Assembly: GCA_030682835.1 (NCBI GenBank) | Contig: JAUXNG010000096.1 | Location: 1-59,192, forward strand | Source: Hydrogenophaga sp. | GTDB lineage: Bacteria > Pseudomonadota > Gammaproteobacteria > Burkholderiales > Burkholderiaceae_C | DNA: 59,192 nt | Direction: 5' to 3' | In this document: positions 8,517 through 19,708 of the stretch, piece by piece | Layout: every line of letters starts with the position of its first letter | Numbering within the stretch: position 1 is the first letter of the stretch | Made by a program: the position numbers and the translations under genes | Notes under the pieces: generated by a model | Database searches by the model: none | The model's input: the letters and a program-made list of their open reading frames with translations, nothing else | What the model was told of the DNA's origin: nothing

Positions 8517-9584
8517 ATGTTAGTCGAGAACAACGTGGCGCTCCAGCCCTACAACAGCTTCGGCATCGTGGCCCGGGCGCAGCGCCTGGTGCGCGTGCGA
8601 GAGGAGGCCGATGTCGCGCAGCTGATGGCCTCCCCCGAATGGCCCGGCGGCGCCACGCCCACCGCTCGCCCTTTCGTGCTCGGCGGTGGCAGCAACCTGG
8701 TGATCACCGGCGACGTGAAGCCACTGGTGCTGAAGGTGGAGATTCCCGGGCGCCGCGTCGTCGAGGAAACGCCCCGTGGCTGGGTGGTCGAGGGCGGCGC
8801 GGGTGAAAATTGGCACGATTTCGTGGCCTGGACGCTGGCGCAAGGCCTGCCGGGCATGGAAAACCTGGCCCTCATTCCGGGCACCGTGGGCGCCTCACCG
8901 GTGCAAAACATCGGCGCCTATGGCGTCGAGCTACAGGACCGCTTCCACTCGCTGGAAGCGGTAGACCTGCAGACCGGCCAGCCGTTCACGCTCGATGCTG
9001 CCCAGTGTGGCTTCGGCTACCGCGACTCGGTGTTCAAGCATGTACCGGCGGGCGAAAAGGGTTTTGGCCTTGAAGGGCGTGCACTCATCACCCGCGTGCG
9101 CTTCTGGCTCCCCAAACCCTGGAAGCCGGTGCTGGGCTACCTGGATCTGGAGCGCAAGATGGCCGAGACCGGCATCCACGCGCCCGACGCCCAGCAGATC
9201 TTTGACTGGATCGTGGCCATCCGCCGTGCCAAGCTGCCCGACCCGGCCGTGATCGGCAACGCCGGCAGTTTTTTCAAGAACCCGACCGTGACGCCGGAGC
9301 AGTGCGCCGACATCATCGCGCGCGACCCGAAAGTGGTGCACTACCCCATGGCGGACGGCAGCATCAAGCTCGCCGCTGGCTGGCTCATCGATGCCTGCGG
9401 CTGGAAAGGCAAAAGCGTGGGCAACGCGGGCGTGTACGAGAAACAGGCCCTGGTGCTGGTGAACCGCGGTGGCCGCGAACACCCCTGCACCGGCGGCGAG
9501 GTGATGACGCTGGCCAAGGCCATTCAGACCAGCGTCTACGAGCGCTTCGGCATCCGGCTGGAGCCGGAGCCTGTTGTGGTTTGA
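8517..9584 (+). CDS. murB: UDP-N-acetylenolpyruvoylglucosamine reductase
   Basis: MurB reduces UDP-GlcNAc-enolpyruvate to UDP-MurNAc with NADPH and FAD in peptidoglycan synthesis. The 355-residue protein has [12 protein letters not shown] at its start, the FAD-binding [10 protein letters not shown], the [18 protein letters not shown] loop, the catalytic serine segment NAGSFFKNP and a C-terminal glutamate-rich end. Length and the inserted region fit the E. coli-like type I enzyme. It is alone in its transcription unit, head to head with yajQ. Confidence 0.96.
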   Translation: MLVENNVALQPYNSFGIVARAQRLVRVREEADVAQLMASPEWPGGATPTARPFVLGGGSNLVITGDVKPLVLKVEIPGRRVVEETPRGWVVEGGAGENWHDFVAWTLAQGLPGMENLALIPGTVGASPVQNIGAYGVELQDRFHSLEAVDLQTGQPFTLDAAQCGFGYRDSVFKHVPAGEKGFGLEGRALITRVRFWLPKPWKPVLGYLDLERKMAETGIHAPDAQQIFDWIVAIRRAKLPDPAVIGNAGSFFKNPTVTPEQCADIIARDPKVVHYPMADGSIKLAAGWLIDACGWKGKSVGNAGVYEKQALVLVNRGGREHPCTGGEVMTLAKAIQTSVYERFGIRLEPEPVVV

Positions 9585-9620
9585 GTCGGACAGGTTTTTT
9601 CTCACCGTCATAACGTCAAG

Positions 9621-9722
9621 GTGCGCTGGCGCGGTGGGCCCGACTCCGCGAATGTCCCCCGAGGCGGCGCTGCCGCCTCTCCTCCTTTACTTCGCTGCGT
9701 CAGGCCCACCGCACCAACGCCC
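9621..9722 (+). repeat. 102-nt structured element, copy A
   Basis: An imperfect outer stem pairs 9621-9640 with 9703-9722 (17 of 20 positions). Inside it is the conserved CTCCGCGAATGTCCCCCG (9644-9661), a hairpin AGGCGGC-GCT-GCCGCCT (9662-9678), and conserved CTCCTCCTTTACTTCGCTGC (9679-9698). Copy B at 9808-9909 is the same length in inverse orientation. The two copies share the core but have different, still paired, stems. No protein-coding content is visible. Confidence 0.75.
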
Positions 9723-9807
9723 CGCGAACGTGCGGGTTCGCATAAGCCGCATATGCGTGATCCCAGGGTTTCGGAGCCTTTTTTCCCCACGCTTAATCAC
9801 CCGTTCA
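9723..9807. other. Spacer between the two 102-nt elements
   Basis: Holds a small hairpin GCGAAC-GTGCGG-GTTCGC at 9724-9741, a GCATATGC palindrome and a T-run near 9779-9784. No gene is seen. The remaining bases from 9585 to 9620 and 9910 to 9940 also carry no coding signal. Confidence 0.5.
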
Positions 9808-9909
9808 GATCGGTGCGCTGCGGCGCTTTGCGCAGCGAACTAAAGGAGGAGGGCCGGCACCGTCGGCCCGGGGGACATTCGCGGAGCAGAGTGCCGCAGC
9901 GTACCGATC
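9808..9909 (-). repeat. 102-nt structured element, copy B (inverted)
   Basis: The outer stem GATCGGTGCGCTGCGGC (9808-9824) pairs with 9893-9909 over 17 positions with one G.T. Read on the minus strand, the core CTCCGCGAATGTCCCCC is at 9886-9870, a hairpin GGGCCG/CGGCCC at 9869-9851, and TCCTCCTTTAGTTCGCTGCG at 9850-9831, which differs from copy A in one base. Together with copy A it makes a long inverted repeat in the murB-argG gap. Confidence 0.75.
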
Positions 9910-9938
9910 CAGCGAGGCGGCGGCGTGATTCAATAGCG

Positions 9939-9967
9939 TGAAAAAAGCCGCTACAACGAGCGGCTTT
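9939..9967 (-). terminator. Intrinsic terminator of argG
   Basis: Read on the minus strand after the argG stop: a 9-bp stem AAAGCCGCT / AGCGGCTTT with a 6-nt loop, running straight into TTTTTT. This is a textbook Rho-independent terminator about 20 bases after argG. Confidence 0.9.
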
Positions 9968-9986
9968 CAGCATGGGGCGAAGCAGC

Positions 9987-11342
<1,356 letters not shown>

Positions 11343-11466
11343 TTAGTCGAAGCGTAGCGAGGCGTCGTCAGGCGAGGCGCGGGTGCCCGAAGAAAACCGG
11401 AGCGCACTCCACGTGCGTGAGGATTTTCTTTGGGCTGCAACGAAGCATCACGACGCCGCAGTAGCT

Positions 11467-11784
11467 TCAACCGAAGTGGCAGATGTAGTGGTAGGGCTCG
11501 GTCACCCGAATGTCGAAGCTGCTGTTGCCTGGGATGCTGAAGGATTCACCAGGAGCCGATTTGAGCCAGGCGTCGCTGCCGGCCAGCTTGTATTCGCAGC
11601 CGCCGGCCACGCACTCCATGATTTCCGGCGCGCCGGTGTTGAAGGTCAGCGTGGCGGGCAGCACCACGCCCACGGACTTCTTCGTGCCGTCGGGGTAGGT
11701 GATGCCGTGGCTGACGCATTTGCCGTCAAAGTACACGCTGGCCTGGGTGCTGACGGTGACACCGTCGATGTGGGTGGTGGTCAT
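11467..11784 (-). CDS. ppnP: Pyrimidine/purine nucleoside phosphorylase (DUF1255)
   Basis: A 105-residue cupin-fold protein, the family's usual length. It shows ANVYFDGK-like ASVYFDGKCVSHGI, KSVGVVLPATLTFNTGAPEIME and the C-terminal FSIPGNSSFDIRV. PpnP (YaiE) splits many nucleosides with phosphate to base and ribose-1-phosphate. It is upstream of argG on the same strand but 139 bases away, so co-transcription is possible but not shown. Confidence 0.92.
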   Translation of the reverse strand: MTTTHIDGVTVSTQASVYFDGKCVSHGITYPDGTKKSVGVVLPATLTFNTGAPEIMECVAGGCEYKLAGSDAWLKSAPGESFSIPGNSSFDIRVTEPYHYICHFG

Positions 11785-11863
11785 GGGCAGAGCTAAATAG
11801 GAGAAAGAGGCGAAACCTCGATTTTAGGTCTCTTGCCGGGGAGGCCCCCGGACGCCGGCAGGG

Positions 11864-12211
11864 TCAGACGCGCTGCTGCCAGGCGCCGCCGTCGAAACCC
11901 ACGCTGAGGCTGCCGTCGGTCCAGCGCACCACGGGCCGCTTGATGGCGCTGGCGTGCTGCAGCAGCAGGGCGCGGGTACTGGCGGCGTCTGTCACACCGG
12001 CCTTGGTGGCCTCGTCGAGCTGGCGCCAGGTCGTCCCTTTGCGGTTCAGCACCGCTTCCCAGCCCAGTGCGGCCAGCCACTGGTCGAGTTCGGCAACTGG
12101 AACGCCGAGCTTCTTGAAGTCGTGAAACGTATGGTCCACGCCTTGAGCGGTGAGCCAGGCGCGGGCCTTCTTGACGGTGTCGCAGTTGGGGATGCCGTAG
12201 ACAGTGATCAT
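11864..12211 (-). CDS. ArsC/Spx-family thioredoxin-fold protein (YffB-like)
   Basis: A 115-residue protein that begins MITVYGIPNCDTVKKARAWL. The single N-terminal cysteine in PNCDT and the length fit the ArsC-like Spx/MgsR/YffB family rather than true arsenate reductase, which normally lies in an ars operon. It carries IKRPVVRW near the end, the family's typical strand. The start is placed at ATG 12211 because the 20 residues upstream in frame are not conserved in kind and begin in the divergent folC leader. The function is probably thiol or glutathione chemistry; the substrate is unknown. Confidence 0.87.
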   Translation of the reverse strand: MITVYGIPNCDTVKKARAWLTAQGVDHTFHDFKKLGVPVAELDQWLAALGWEAVLNRKGTTWRQLDEATKAGVTDAASTRALLLQHASAIKRPVVRWTDGSLSVGFDGGAWQQRV

Positions 12212-12279
12212 GGGCCGGGATTGTGGCGCAAAGGCCGGAGACCCCGGCCGACTGCCATGCGGATGGGACAATACCGCCC

Positions 12280-13638
12280 ATGCTTGACATCGACCTGCCC
12301 GCCCACCCCCGAACGCTGCCCGAATGGCTGGCCCATTGCGAGCGCCTGCACCCCGTCACCATCGACATGGGGCTGGAGCGGGTGCAAGAAGTCGCCGCAC
12401 GCATGGCACTCAAGCTCGACTGCCCGGTGATCACCGTGGCCGGCACCAACGGCAAAGGCTCCACCTGCGCCATGCTGGAGGCGGTCTACGGTGAATCGGG
12501 CTACCGCACCGGGGTTTACAGCTCGCCGCACCTGGTGCACTTCGAGGAACGCTGCCGCATCGCCGGCCAGGCCGTGCCCACCGATGAGCTGCTGCCGGCA
12601 TTCGCCGAGGTGGAGGTGGCCCGCAAGGGGCAGGGCGACGACACCGAGGTGAGCCTGAGCTATTTCGAGTTCACCACGCTGGCCATCCTGCGCACGCTGT
12701 CGCGGGCCGGGCTGGACGTGGCCATTCTGGAGGTGGGCCTGGGCGGGCGGCTGGATGCCGTGAACATCATCGACACCGACTGTGCCGTCATCACCAGCAT
12801 TGCGCTGGACCACATGGCCTTGCTGGGCAACACCCGCGAGGCCATTGGTTACGAGAAGGCCGGCATCATGCGCACCGGCCGCCCGGTGGTGGTGAGCGAC
12901 CCGGTGCCGCCCCAGAGCGTGCTCGACCGGGCGCTGGAGATCGGCGCTGAACTCTGGCGCGTGGGTAAGGACTTCCACTTTGCGGGCGACCAGCAGCAAT
13001 GGGGCTGGGCCATGCACCCCTCGCACGGTGGGCGACGCTACAGCGGCCTGGCCTACCCGGCGCTGCGCGGCGCGAACCAACTCGTCAACGCCTCGGGTGT
13101 GCTGGCGGCGGTGGAGGCGCTGCGTTCGCGGCTGCCCGTTACCGCCCAGGCGGTGCGCAACGGCCTGGCCATGGTGGAGCTGCCCGGGCGCTTCCAGATC
13201 GTGCCGGGCACGCCCACGCTCGTGCTGGACGTGGCGCACAACCCCCATTCCGTGGCCGCGCTTACCGAAAACCTCGACGCCATGGGCTACTACCCCACCA
13301 CCCACGCCGTGTTTGGCGCCATGGCCGACAAGGATCTGCCCGCCATGCTGGAGCGCATCGCACCCCTGATCGACCACTGGCACCTGACCGATCTGCCGCT
13401 GGCACGGGCCATGACCGCCGATGCGCTGGCCGGGGTGCTCGACAGCCAGCCGGCGACCGCGCCGGGAGGCAAAAGCCGGGTGGCGGGACGGCACGCCGAC
13501 CCGATGGACGCGCTGCGCGCAGCCGTGGCCGCAGCCGACCCCGCTGATAGAATCGTGGTCTTTGGATCGTTCTACACCGTGGGTGGCGTGCTGCAGGACG
13601 GTACCCCCCGAATGTCCGCCAAACACCTGGTTTCCTGA
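12280..13638 (+). CDS. folC: Bifunctional folylpolyglutamate/dihydrofolate synthase
   Basis: FolC joins glutamate to dihydropteroate and to folates. The 452-residue Mur-ligase-type protein has the P-loop VAGTNGKGST, the SSPHLVHFEER segment, VGLGGRLDAVN and the second-domain LDVAHNPHS motif. The start ATG 12280 (MLDIDLP) is chosen over a GTG at 12223, since the latter would run into the divergent ArsC-like leader. It begins the folC-dedD-cvpA-purF-metZ-gltX series. accD, its frequent upstream neighbour in other Proteobacteria, is not here. Confidence 0.95.
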   Translation: MLDIDLPAHPRTLPEWLAHCERLHPVTIDMGLERVQEVAARMALKLDCPVITVAGTNGKGSTCAMLEAVYGESGYRTGVYSSPHLVHFEERCRIAGQAVPTDELLPAFAEVEVARKGQGDDTEVSLSYFEFTTLAILRTLSRAGLDVAILEVGLGGRLDAVNIIDTDCAVITSIALDHMALLGNTREAIGYEKAGIMRTGRPVVVSDPVPPQSVLDRALEIGAELWRVGKDFHFAGDQQQWGWAMHPSHGGRRYSGLAYPALRGANQLVNASGVLAAVEALRSRLPVTAQAVRNGLAMVELPGRFQIVPGTPTLVLDVAHNPHSVAALTENLDAMGYYPTTHAVFGAMADKDLPAMLERIAPLIDHWHLTDLPLARAMTADALAGVLDSQPATAPGGKSRVAGRHADPMDALRAAVAAADPADRIVVFGSFYTVGGVLQDGTPRMSAKHLVS

Positions 13639-13690
13639 AGCCGTCCGTGCTGGCGCAGCCCGGCTGTGACGGCCCTTAGGTTCACCCCGC

Positions 13691-14470
13691 ATGTTCAAAT
13701 CCCGTTCAGCCGCGCCCGGCAGTGCCGCAGCGCAGCCGCCCCAGAGCATCGAGGCCGTGCGGCGACGCGCGCGCCATCGCCTGATCGGCGCCAGCGTGCT
13801 GGTGTTGCTGGGGGTGCTGGGATTTCCCTTGCTGTTCGATACCCAGCCACGCCCCATCTCGGTCGACATCCCGATCGAAATTCCGGCGAAGAACCAGGCA
13901 TCTGGTGTCGCCTCGCGCAAGGCGGCCCCGACCAGCCCTGCGGTCCCGCCCGTCCCCGAATCACCTGCTGCTGAGGTGCGCCGCGCTGCCGAGCCGAGCG
14001 CTCCCGCGTTGTCTGCACAGGAGAGTTTGAGCGCCCGTGAGGAAATGGTGAGCGAGCCGGCTCGGCCCGCGCCGACACCCCGTCCCGATCCTGCCCCCGA
14101 GGCCCGGCCGGCGGCACCTGCGACGGTCGCGGCGGCGGCTCCTGTGGCCGCGGCACCTGCCAGGCCCAGCGCCGCGGCGGAAGCGGCCCGCGCCAAGGCC
14201 CTGCTGGATGGCAAGCCGGTGGCGCAGACGACCGAAGCCGCCGAGCGCATCGTGGTGCAGGTGGGTGCGTTTGCCGACGCCGCGCGCGCCCGCGAGGTGC
14301 GGCTGAAGGTGGAAGCGGCCGGCCTCAAGACCTATACCCATGTGGCCCAGACGGCCGAGGGCAGCCGTATCCGCGTTCGCGTGGGTCCTTTCGCCACGCG
14401 CGCCGAAGCCGACAGGGCCGCGGCCCGCGTGAAGGCGCTGGGCCTGCCCGCCGCCATACTCACCCTGTGA
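13691..14470 (+). CDS. dedD: SPOR-domain cell-division protein (DedD-like)
   Basis: A 259-residue bitopic inner-membrane protein. A short basic N-terminus precedes one membrane helix (about 32-54, IGASVLVLLGVLGFPLLF), then a long Pro/Ala-rich periplasmic linker (about 60-175) and a C-terminal SPOR domain with VVQVGAFADAARAREV and RVRVGPFATRAEADRAA. SPOR domains bind denuded peptidoglycan at the division septum. The position between folC and cvpA is that of dedD. The start is ATG 13691, with a 52-base gap from folC. Confidence 0.9.
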   Translation: MFKSRSAAPGSAAAQPPQSIEAVRRRARHRLIGASVLVLLGVLGFPLLFDTQPRPISVDIPIEIPAKNQASGVASRKAAPTSPAVPPVPESPAAEVRRAAEPSAPALSAQESLSAREEMVSEPARPAPTPRPDPAPEARPAAPATVAAAAPVAAAPARPSAAAEAARAKALLDGKPVAQTTEAAERIVVQVGAFADAARAREVRLKVEAAGLKTYTHVAQTAEGSRIRVRVGPFATRAEADRAAARVKALGLPAAILTL

Positions 14471-14501
14471 GCCTGCTCGCTGGCCACAAACGTCGCAGCC
14501 G

Positions 14502-14987
14502 ATGAACTGGGTGGACTGGTCCCTGCTGGCCGTGCTGGTGCTATCGGCGCTGCTGGGCCTGTGGCGCGGTCTGGTGTATGAAGTGATTTCCGTGGCCGGC
14601 TGGGTGGTGGCTTTTGTGCTCGCCCAGGCCTATGCGGTGGACGCGGCAGGCTGGCTACCTATTGACGGCCTGGCGCCGCCGCTGCAGCTGGCGGTGGGCT
14701 TCGCCGTGGTGTTCATGGCGGCGGCTTTCGCGGGCGGGCTGGTGGCCTGGGTCGTCAAGAAGCTCGTGGATTCGGTGGGGCTGCGACCGGTCGACCGCGT
14801 GCTCGGCGCGGGCTTCGGCGTGGCTCGGGGCGCGGTGATGCTGCTGGGGCTGGCCGTGGTGGTGAGCATGACCCCGCTGCAGCAGCAGGACGCCTGGCAG
14901 GCCTCGCCTGTGGCCGGTGTGGTCTCGGGCACGCTGCACGAGGTCAAGCCCCTGCTGCCCGAGTCCATGTCCCGCTACCTGCCCTGA
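14502..14987 (+). CDS. cvpA: CvpA family inner-membrane protein
   Basis: A 161-residue protein with four hydrophobic segments, starting MNWVDWSLLAVLVLSALLGL, which is the CvpA family signature, with WRGLVYEVISVAGWVVAF in the second segment. CvpA was named for colicin V production; in other bacteria it affects envelope homeostasis and bile-salt resistance. The exact activity is unknown. It lies directly before purF as in E. coli. Confidence 0.93.
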   Translation: MNWVDWSLLAVLVLSALLGLWRGLVYEVISVAGWVVAFVLAQAYAVDAAGWLPIDGLAPPLQLAVGFAVVFMAAAFAGGLVAWVVKKLVDSVGLRPVDRVLGAGFGVARGAVMLLGLAVVVSMTPLQQQDAWQASPVAGVVSGTLHEVKPLLPESMSRYLP

Positions 14988-15026
14988 GGCAGACCGAATT
15001 TTTCCGTTTTTCGTCAAGGATCAAAC

Positions 15027-16529
<1,503 letters not shown>

Positions 16530-16537
16530 GGCTTGAG

Positions 16538-17746
16538 ATGAAAAAAGAAGTCATGGCTGGCCTGCACCGTGAAACGCTGGCGGTGCGCCTGGCCGTTGAA
16601 CCCAGCCAGTACGGCGAGAATTCCGAAGCACTCTTCCTGTCCACGGGCTATGTTCAGCCCTCGGCAGAGGTCTCTGCCCGCCGTTTCGCGGGCGAGGAGG
16701 ATGGCTACACCTACGGCCGGACGGGCAACCCCACGGTCAGCAGTTTTGAACAGCGCCTGGCGGCCATGGAGGGCGCCGAGGCCTGCATGGCCACCGCATC
16801 CGGCATGGCCGCGGTGATGCTGATGTGCTTCAGCCTGCTCAAGGCGGGCGACCACGTCATCATTTCGCAGTCCATGTTCGGCTCCACGCTGAAGCTGATC
16901 GGGTCCGAGTTCGGCCGCTTCGGCGTCGAGACCTCGGTGGTGCCGCAGACCGATCTGTCGGCCTGGCAGGCCGCCATGCGGCCGCAGACGCGGCTTCTCT
17001 TTGCTGAAACGCCCACCAACCCGCTGGGCGAGGTGTGCGACATCCGGGCGCTGGCCGAGCTGGCGCACAGCGCGGGTGCCTTGCTGGCCGTGGACAACTG
17101 CTTTGCCACGCCGGCCCTGCAGCGCCCGATCGAACTGGGTGCCGACATCGTCATGCACTCCGGCACCAAGTACCTGGACGGGCAGGGCCGAGTCATGGCG
17201 GGTGCGCTGTGCGCCAGCGAAGCCATGGTGCGCGAAAAATTCCTCCCGGTGCAGAAGAACTCGGGCATGGTGCTCTCGCCCTTCAACGCCTGGGTCGTGC
17301 TCAAAGGACTGGAAACGCTCGACCTGCGCATGAAAGCGCAAAGCGCCCAGACGCTGGCCCTGGCGCAATGGCTGGAAGCGCACCCGGCCGTGGGCCGCGT
17401 GTACTACCCCGGCCTGCCCAGCCATCCGCAGCACGAACTGGCCATGCGCCAGATGAATGGTGTCGGCGGCGCGGTGCTGTCCTTCGACGTGAAGGCCGAC
17501 AACGCTGATCAGGCGCGCCAGCGCGCCTTCCACGTGCTGGACGCGCTCCAGGTGCTGTCCCTGTGCACCAACCTGGGCGACACCAAGACCCTGTGCACCC
17601 ACCCCGCCAGCACCTCGCACGGCAAGCTGGCCGAGACGCAGCGCCAGGCCGCCGGTATCGGCCAGGGCCTGATCCGCGTGGCCGTCGGCCTCGAACACCT
17701 GGACGACATCCGCGCCGATCTCGACCGTGGCCTCTCCAGTCTCTGA
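16538..17746 (+). CDS. metZ: O-succinylhomoserine sulfhydrylase
   Basis: A 402-residue PLP enzyme of the Cys/Met metabolism class, which makes homocysteine from O-succinylhomoserine and sulfide. The PLP lysine is Lys211 in HSGTKYLDGQGR. It also shows YTYGRTGNPTVSSFE and the C-terminal SLGD-like TNLGDTKTLCTHPAS. Placement directly after purF is typical of MetZ in Pseudomonas and Burkholderiales. A second ATG five codons in (MAGLHRETL) is an alternative start. Confidence 0.93.
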   Translation: MKKEVMAGLHRETLAVRLAVEPSQYGENSEALFLSTGYVQPSAEVSARRFAGEEDGYTYGRTGNPTVSSFEQRLAAMEGAEACMATASGMAAVMLMCFSLLKAGDHVIISQSMFGSTLKLIGSEFGRFGVETSVVPQTDLSAWQAAMRPQTRLLFAETPTNPLGEVCDIRALAELAHSAGALLAVDNCFATPALQRPIELGADIVMHSGTKYLDGQGRVMAGALCASEAMVREKFLPVQKNSGMVLSPFNAWVVLKGLETLDLRMKAQSAQTLALAQWLEAHPAVGRVYYPGLPSHPQHELAMRQMNGVGGAVLSFDVKADNADQARQRAFHVLDALQVLSLCTNLGDTKTLCTHPASTSHGKLAETQRQAAGIGQGLIRVAVGLEHLDDIRADLDRGLSSL

Positions 17747-17764
17747 ATCTTCCCAATCGCCTAC

Positions 17765-19147
17765 ATGACCATCCGCACCCGCTTCGCGCCATCGCCCACC
17801 GGCTTCATCCACTTGGGCAACATCCGCTCGGCGCTCTATCCCTGGGCCTTCGCCCGCGCCACCGGTGGCAGCTTCATCCTGCGCATCGAAGACACCGACC
17901 TGGAACGCTCCTCCCAGGCGGCAGTGGACGTGATCATCGAAGGCATGAAGTGGCTCGGCCTGGACCACGACGAAGGGCCGTTCTACCAGATGCAGCGCAT
18001 GGACCGCTACAAGGCGGTGCTGGCCGAGATGGTGGCTGGCGGTCACGTGTACCCCTGCTACATGAGCATGGCCGAGCTGGATGCCCTGCGCGAGCGCCAG
18101 ATGGCCGCGAAAGAAAAACCGCGTTACGACGGCACCTGGCGGCCTGAGCCGGGCAAGGTGCTGCCGCCCGTGCCCGAAGGCGTCAAGCCCGTGCTGCGCT
18201 TCAAGAACCCGCAAGGCGGCGTGGTGGCCTGGGACGACAAGGTCAAAGGCCTGATCGAGATCCGCAACGACGAACTCGACGACCTGGTGATCGCACGCCC
18301 CGACGGCACGCCCACCTACAACTTCTGCGTGGTGGTGGACGACATCGACATGGCCATCACCCATGTGATCCGCGGCGACGACCATGTGAACAACACGCCC
18401 CGCCAGATCAACATCTTCCGCGCCCTGGGCCAGGAGCCGCCGGTGTACGCCCACCTGCCCACCGTGCTCAACGAGCAGGGCGAGAAGATGAGCAAGCGCA
18501 ACGGCGCCAAGCCGGTCACGCAGTACCGCGACGAAGGCTACCTGCCCGACGCGATGGTGAACTACCTGGCCCGCCTCGGCTGGAGCCATGGCGACGATGA
18601 AATCTTCAGCCGTGCGCAGTTCCTGGAGTGGTTCAACCTGGACCACCTGGGCCGCAGCGCCGCGCAGTTCGACGAGGCCAAGCTGCGCTGGGTGAACGCC
18701 CAGCACCTGAAGGCCATGGACGACACAGCGTTGTCGGTGTTGGTCGAGCAACAGCTGGCTCAGCGCGGGATCACCGCCGACGAGCGTCTGCCGCGCATCT
18801 GTGCCCTGTTCAAAGACCGCTGCGACACCACCGTGGCGCTGGCAAACTGGGCAGCGGCGTTCTACGCCGACATCACGCCCAACGCAGAAGAACATGCGCA
18901 GCACGTGACCGATGCGGTGCGTCCCGCCATCGCGGCGCTGGCCGAGCGACTGTCGGCCTGCACATGGGACAAGGCTTCCATTTCGGCCGCGCTCAAGGAT
19001 GTGCTCGCAGCCCACGGCCTGAAGATGCCGCAACTGGCCATGCCGGTGCGGGTTCTCGTCATGGGCACGGCCCAGACGCCGTCGCTCGACGCGGTGCTCG
19101 AGCTGCAGAAACCACAAACAATTTTCGACAGATTGAAAAACGCCTGA
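17765..19147 (+). CDS. gltX: Glutamyl-tRNA synthetase
   Basis: A 460-residue class I aminoacyl-tRNA synthetase. The N-terminal [18 protein letters not shown] holds the HIGH-type motif (HLGN), and EKMSKR at about 241-245 is the KMSKS-type loop. Length and architecture match discriminating bacterial GltX. It is 18 bases after metZ. The end of this gene contains the promoter of the following tRNA genes, one of which is tRNA-Glu, the substrate of this enzyme. Confidence 0.96.
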   Translation: MTIRTRFAPSPTGFIHLGNIRSALYPWAFARATGGSFILRIEDTDLERSSQAAVDVIIEGMKWLGLDHDEGPFYQMQRMDRYKAVLAEMVAGGHVYPCYMSMAELDALRERQMAAKEKPRYDGTWRPEPGKVLPPVPEGVKPVLRFKNPQGGVVAWDDKVKGLIEIRNDELDDLVIARPDGTPTYNFCVVVDDIDMAITHVIRGDDHVNNTPRQINIFRALGQEPPVYAHLPTVLNEQGEKMSKRNGAKPVTQYRDEGYLPDAMVNYLARLGWSHGDDEIFSRAQFLEWFNLDHLGRSAAQFDEAKLRWVNAQHLKAMDDTALSVLVEQQLAQRGITADERLPRICALFKDRCDTTVALANWAAAFYADITPNAEEHAQHVTDAVRPAIAALAERLSACTWDKASISAALKDVLAAHGLKMPQLAMPVRVLVMGTAQTPSLDAVLELQKPQTIFDRLKNA

Positions 19148-19162
19148 AATTTGTCCTATAAT
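19133..19162 (+). promoter_or_regulatory. Sigma-70 promoter of the tRNA cluster
   Basis: TTGAAA (19133-19138), an 18-base spacer and a perfect TATAAT (19157-19162). The -35 lies within the last codons of gltX and the -10 just after its stop. Transcription would begin near 19169, about 55 bases before tRNA-Ala. Confidence 0.85.
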
Positions 19163-19224
19163 TTGAGGCTTGCTGAGATGCATAGCACAATGAAAATTGT
19201 GAAGCGCAAATCGGTAAACCCTGT

Positions 19225-19300
<76 letters not shown>

Positions 19301-19317
19301 AAAATTTAAGTATCTTG

Positions 19318-19347
19318 TTAAATGCCGGCAAATTGCCGATATATAAT
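19318..19347 (+). promoter_or_regulatory. Possible internal promoter before tRNA-Glu
   Basis: A perfect TATAAT (19342-19347) lies 26 bases before tRNA-Glu. The best -35 is TTAAAT (19318-19323) at 18-base spacing, only a moderate match. The tRNAs could be read from the upstream promoter alone. Confidence 0.45.
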
Positions 19348-19373
19348 AAGAGGCTCGGAAGTTCCAAGGTTTT

Positions 19374-19449
19374 GACCCTATCGTCTAGAGGCCTAGGACA
19401 TCACCCTTTCACGGTGAGTACCGGGGTTCGAATCCCCGTAGGGTCGCCA
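19374..19449 (+). tRNA. tRNA-Glu (TTC)
   Basis: A 76-nt cloverleaf with encoded CCA. The acceptor GACCCTA pairs with TAGGGTC, the anticodon loop CTTTCAC gives TTC, and the D-arm GTCTAGAGGCCTAGGAC is typical of tRNA-Glu. Confidence 0.97.
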
Positions 19450-19505
19450 AGTTTGTGGCACTTGGCTTGAAGTCGCGAGACATCAGGCAAAAGCTGCACC
19501 ACTGC

Positions 19506-19582
19506 GGAGTGGTAGTTCAGTTGGTTAGAATACCGGCCTGTCACGCCGGGGGTCGCGGGTTCGAGTCCCGTCCACTCCGCCA
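19506..19582 (+). tRNA. tRNA-Asp (GTC)
   Basis: A 77-nt cloverleaf with encoded CCA. The acceptor GGAGTGG pairs with CCACTCC, the anticodon loop CTGTCAC gives GTC, and the T-loop is TTCGAGT. Confidence 0.97.
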
Positions 19583-19594
19583 GTTGTTGAATTG

Positions 19595-19628
19595 ACCGCT
19601 CAGATTGCAAAGTCTGAGCGGTTTTTTT
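19595..19628 (+). terminator. Intrinsic terminator of the tRNA cluster
   Basis: A perfect 10-bp stem ACCGCTCAGA / TCTGAGCGGT with an 8-nt loop, followed by a run of seven T (19622-19628). It lies 12 bases after tRNA-Asp. Confidence 0.95.
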
Positions 19629-19708
19629 ATGCCTGTCTGTCGGGTGGGCAAGGGTCGCTGTTCACCCCAGCGGTGCCGCGATCACGTCATCTACAGGCGT
19701 TCGGCGCT

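Noticed and set aside
9621..9909. Integron attC sites in the murB-argG gap
   Set aside because: The paired 102-nt elements have stems but lack the conserved GTTRRRY/RYYYAAC ends, and no integrase or cassette gene is near.
9574..9941. Reading frames in the murB-argG gap
   Set aside because: They run through the inverted structured elements and have low-complexity Arg/Pro/Ala products; not genes.
11389..11431. Possible attenuator hairpin before argG
   Set aside because: The pairing is interrupted, no leader peptide with Arg codons is seen, and the T-run is absent. Noted only.
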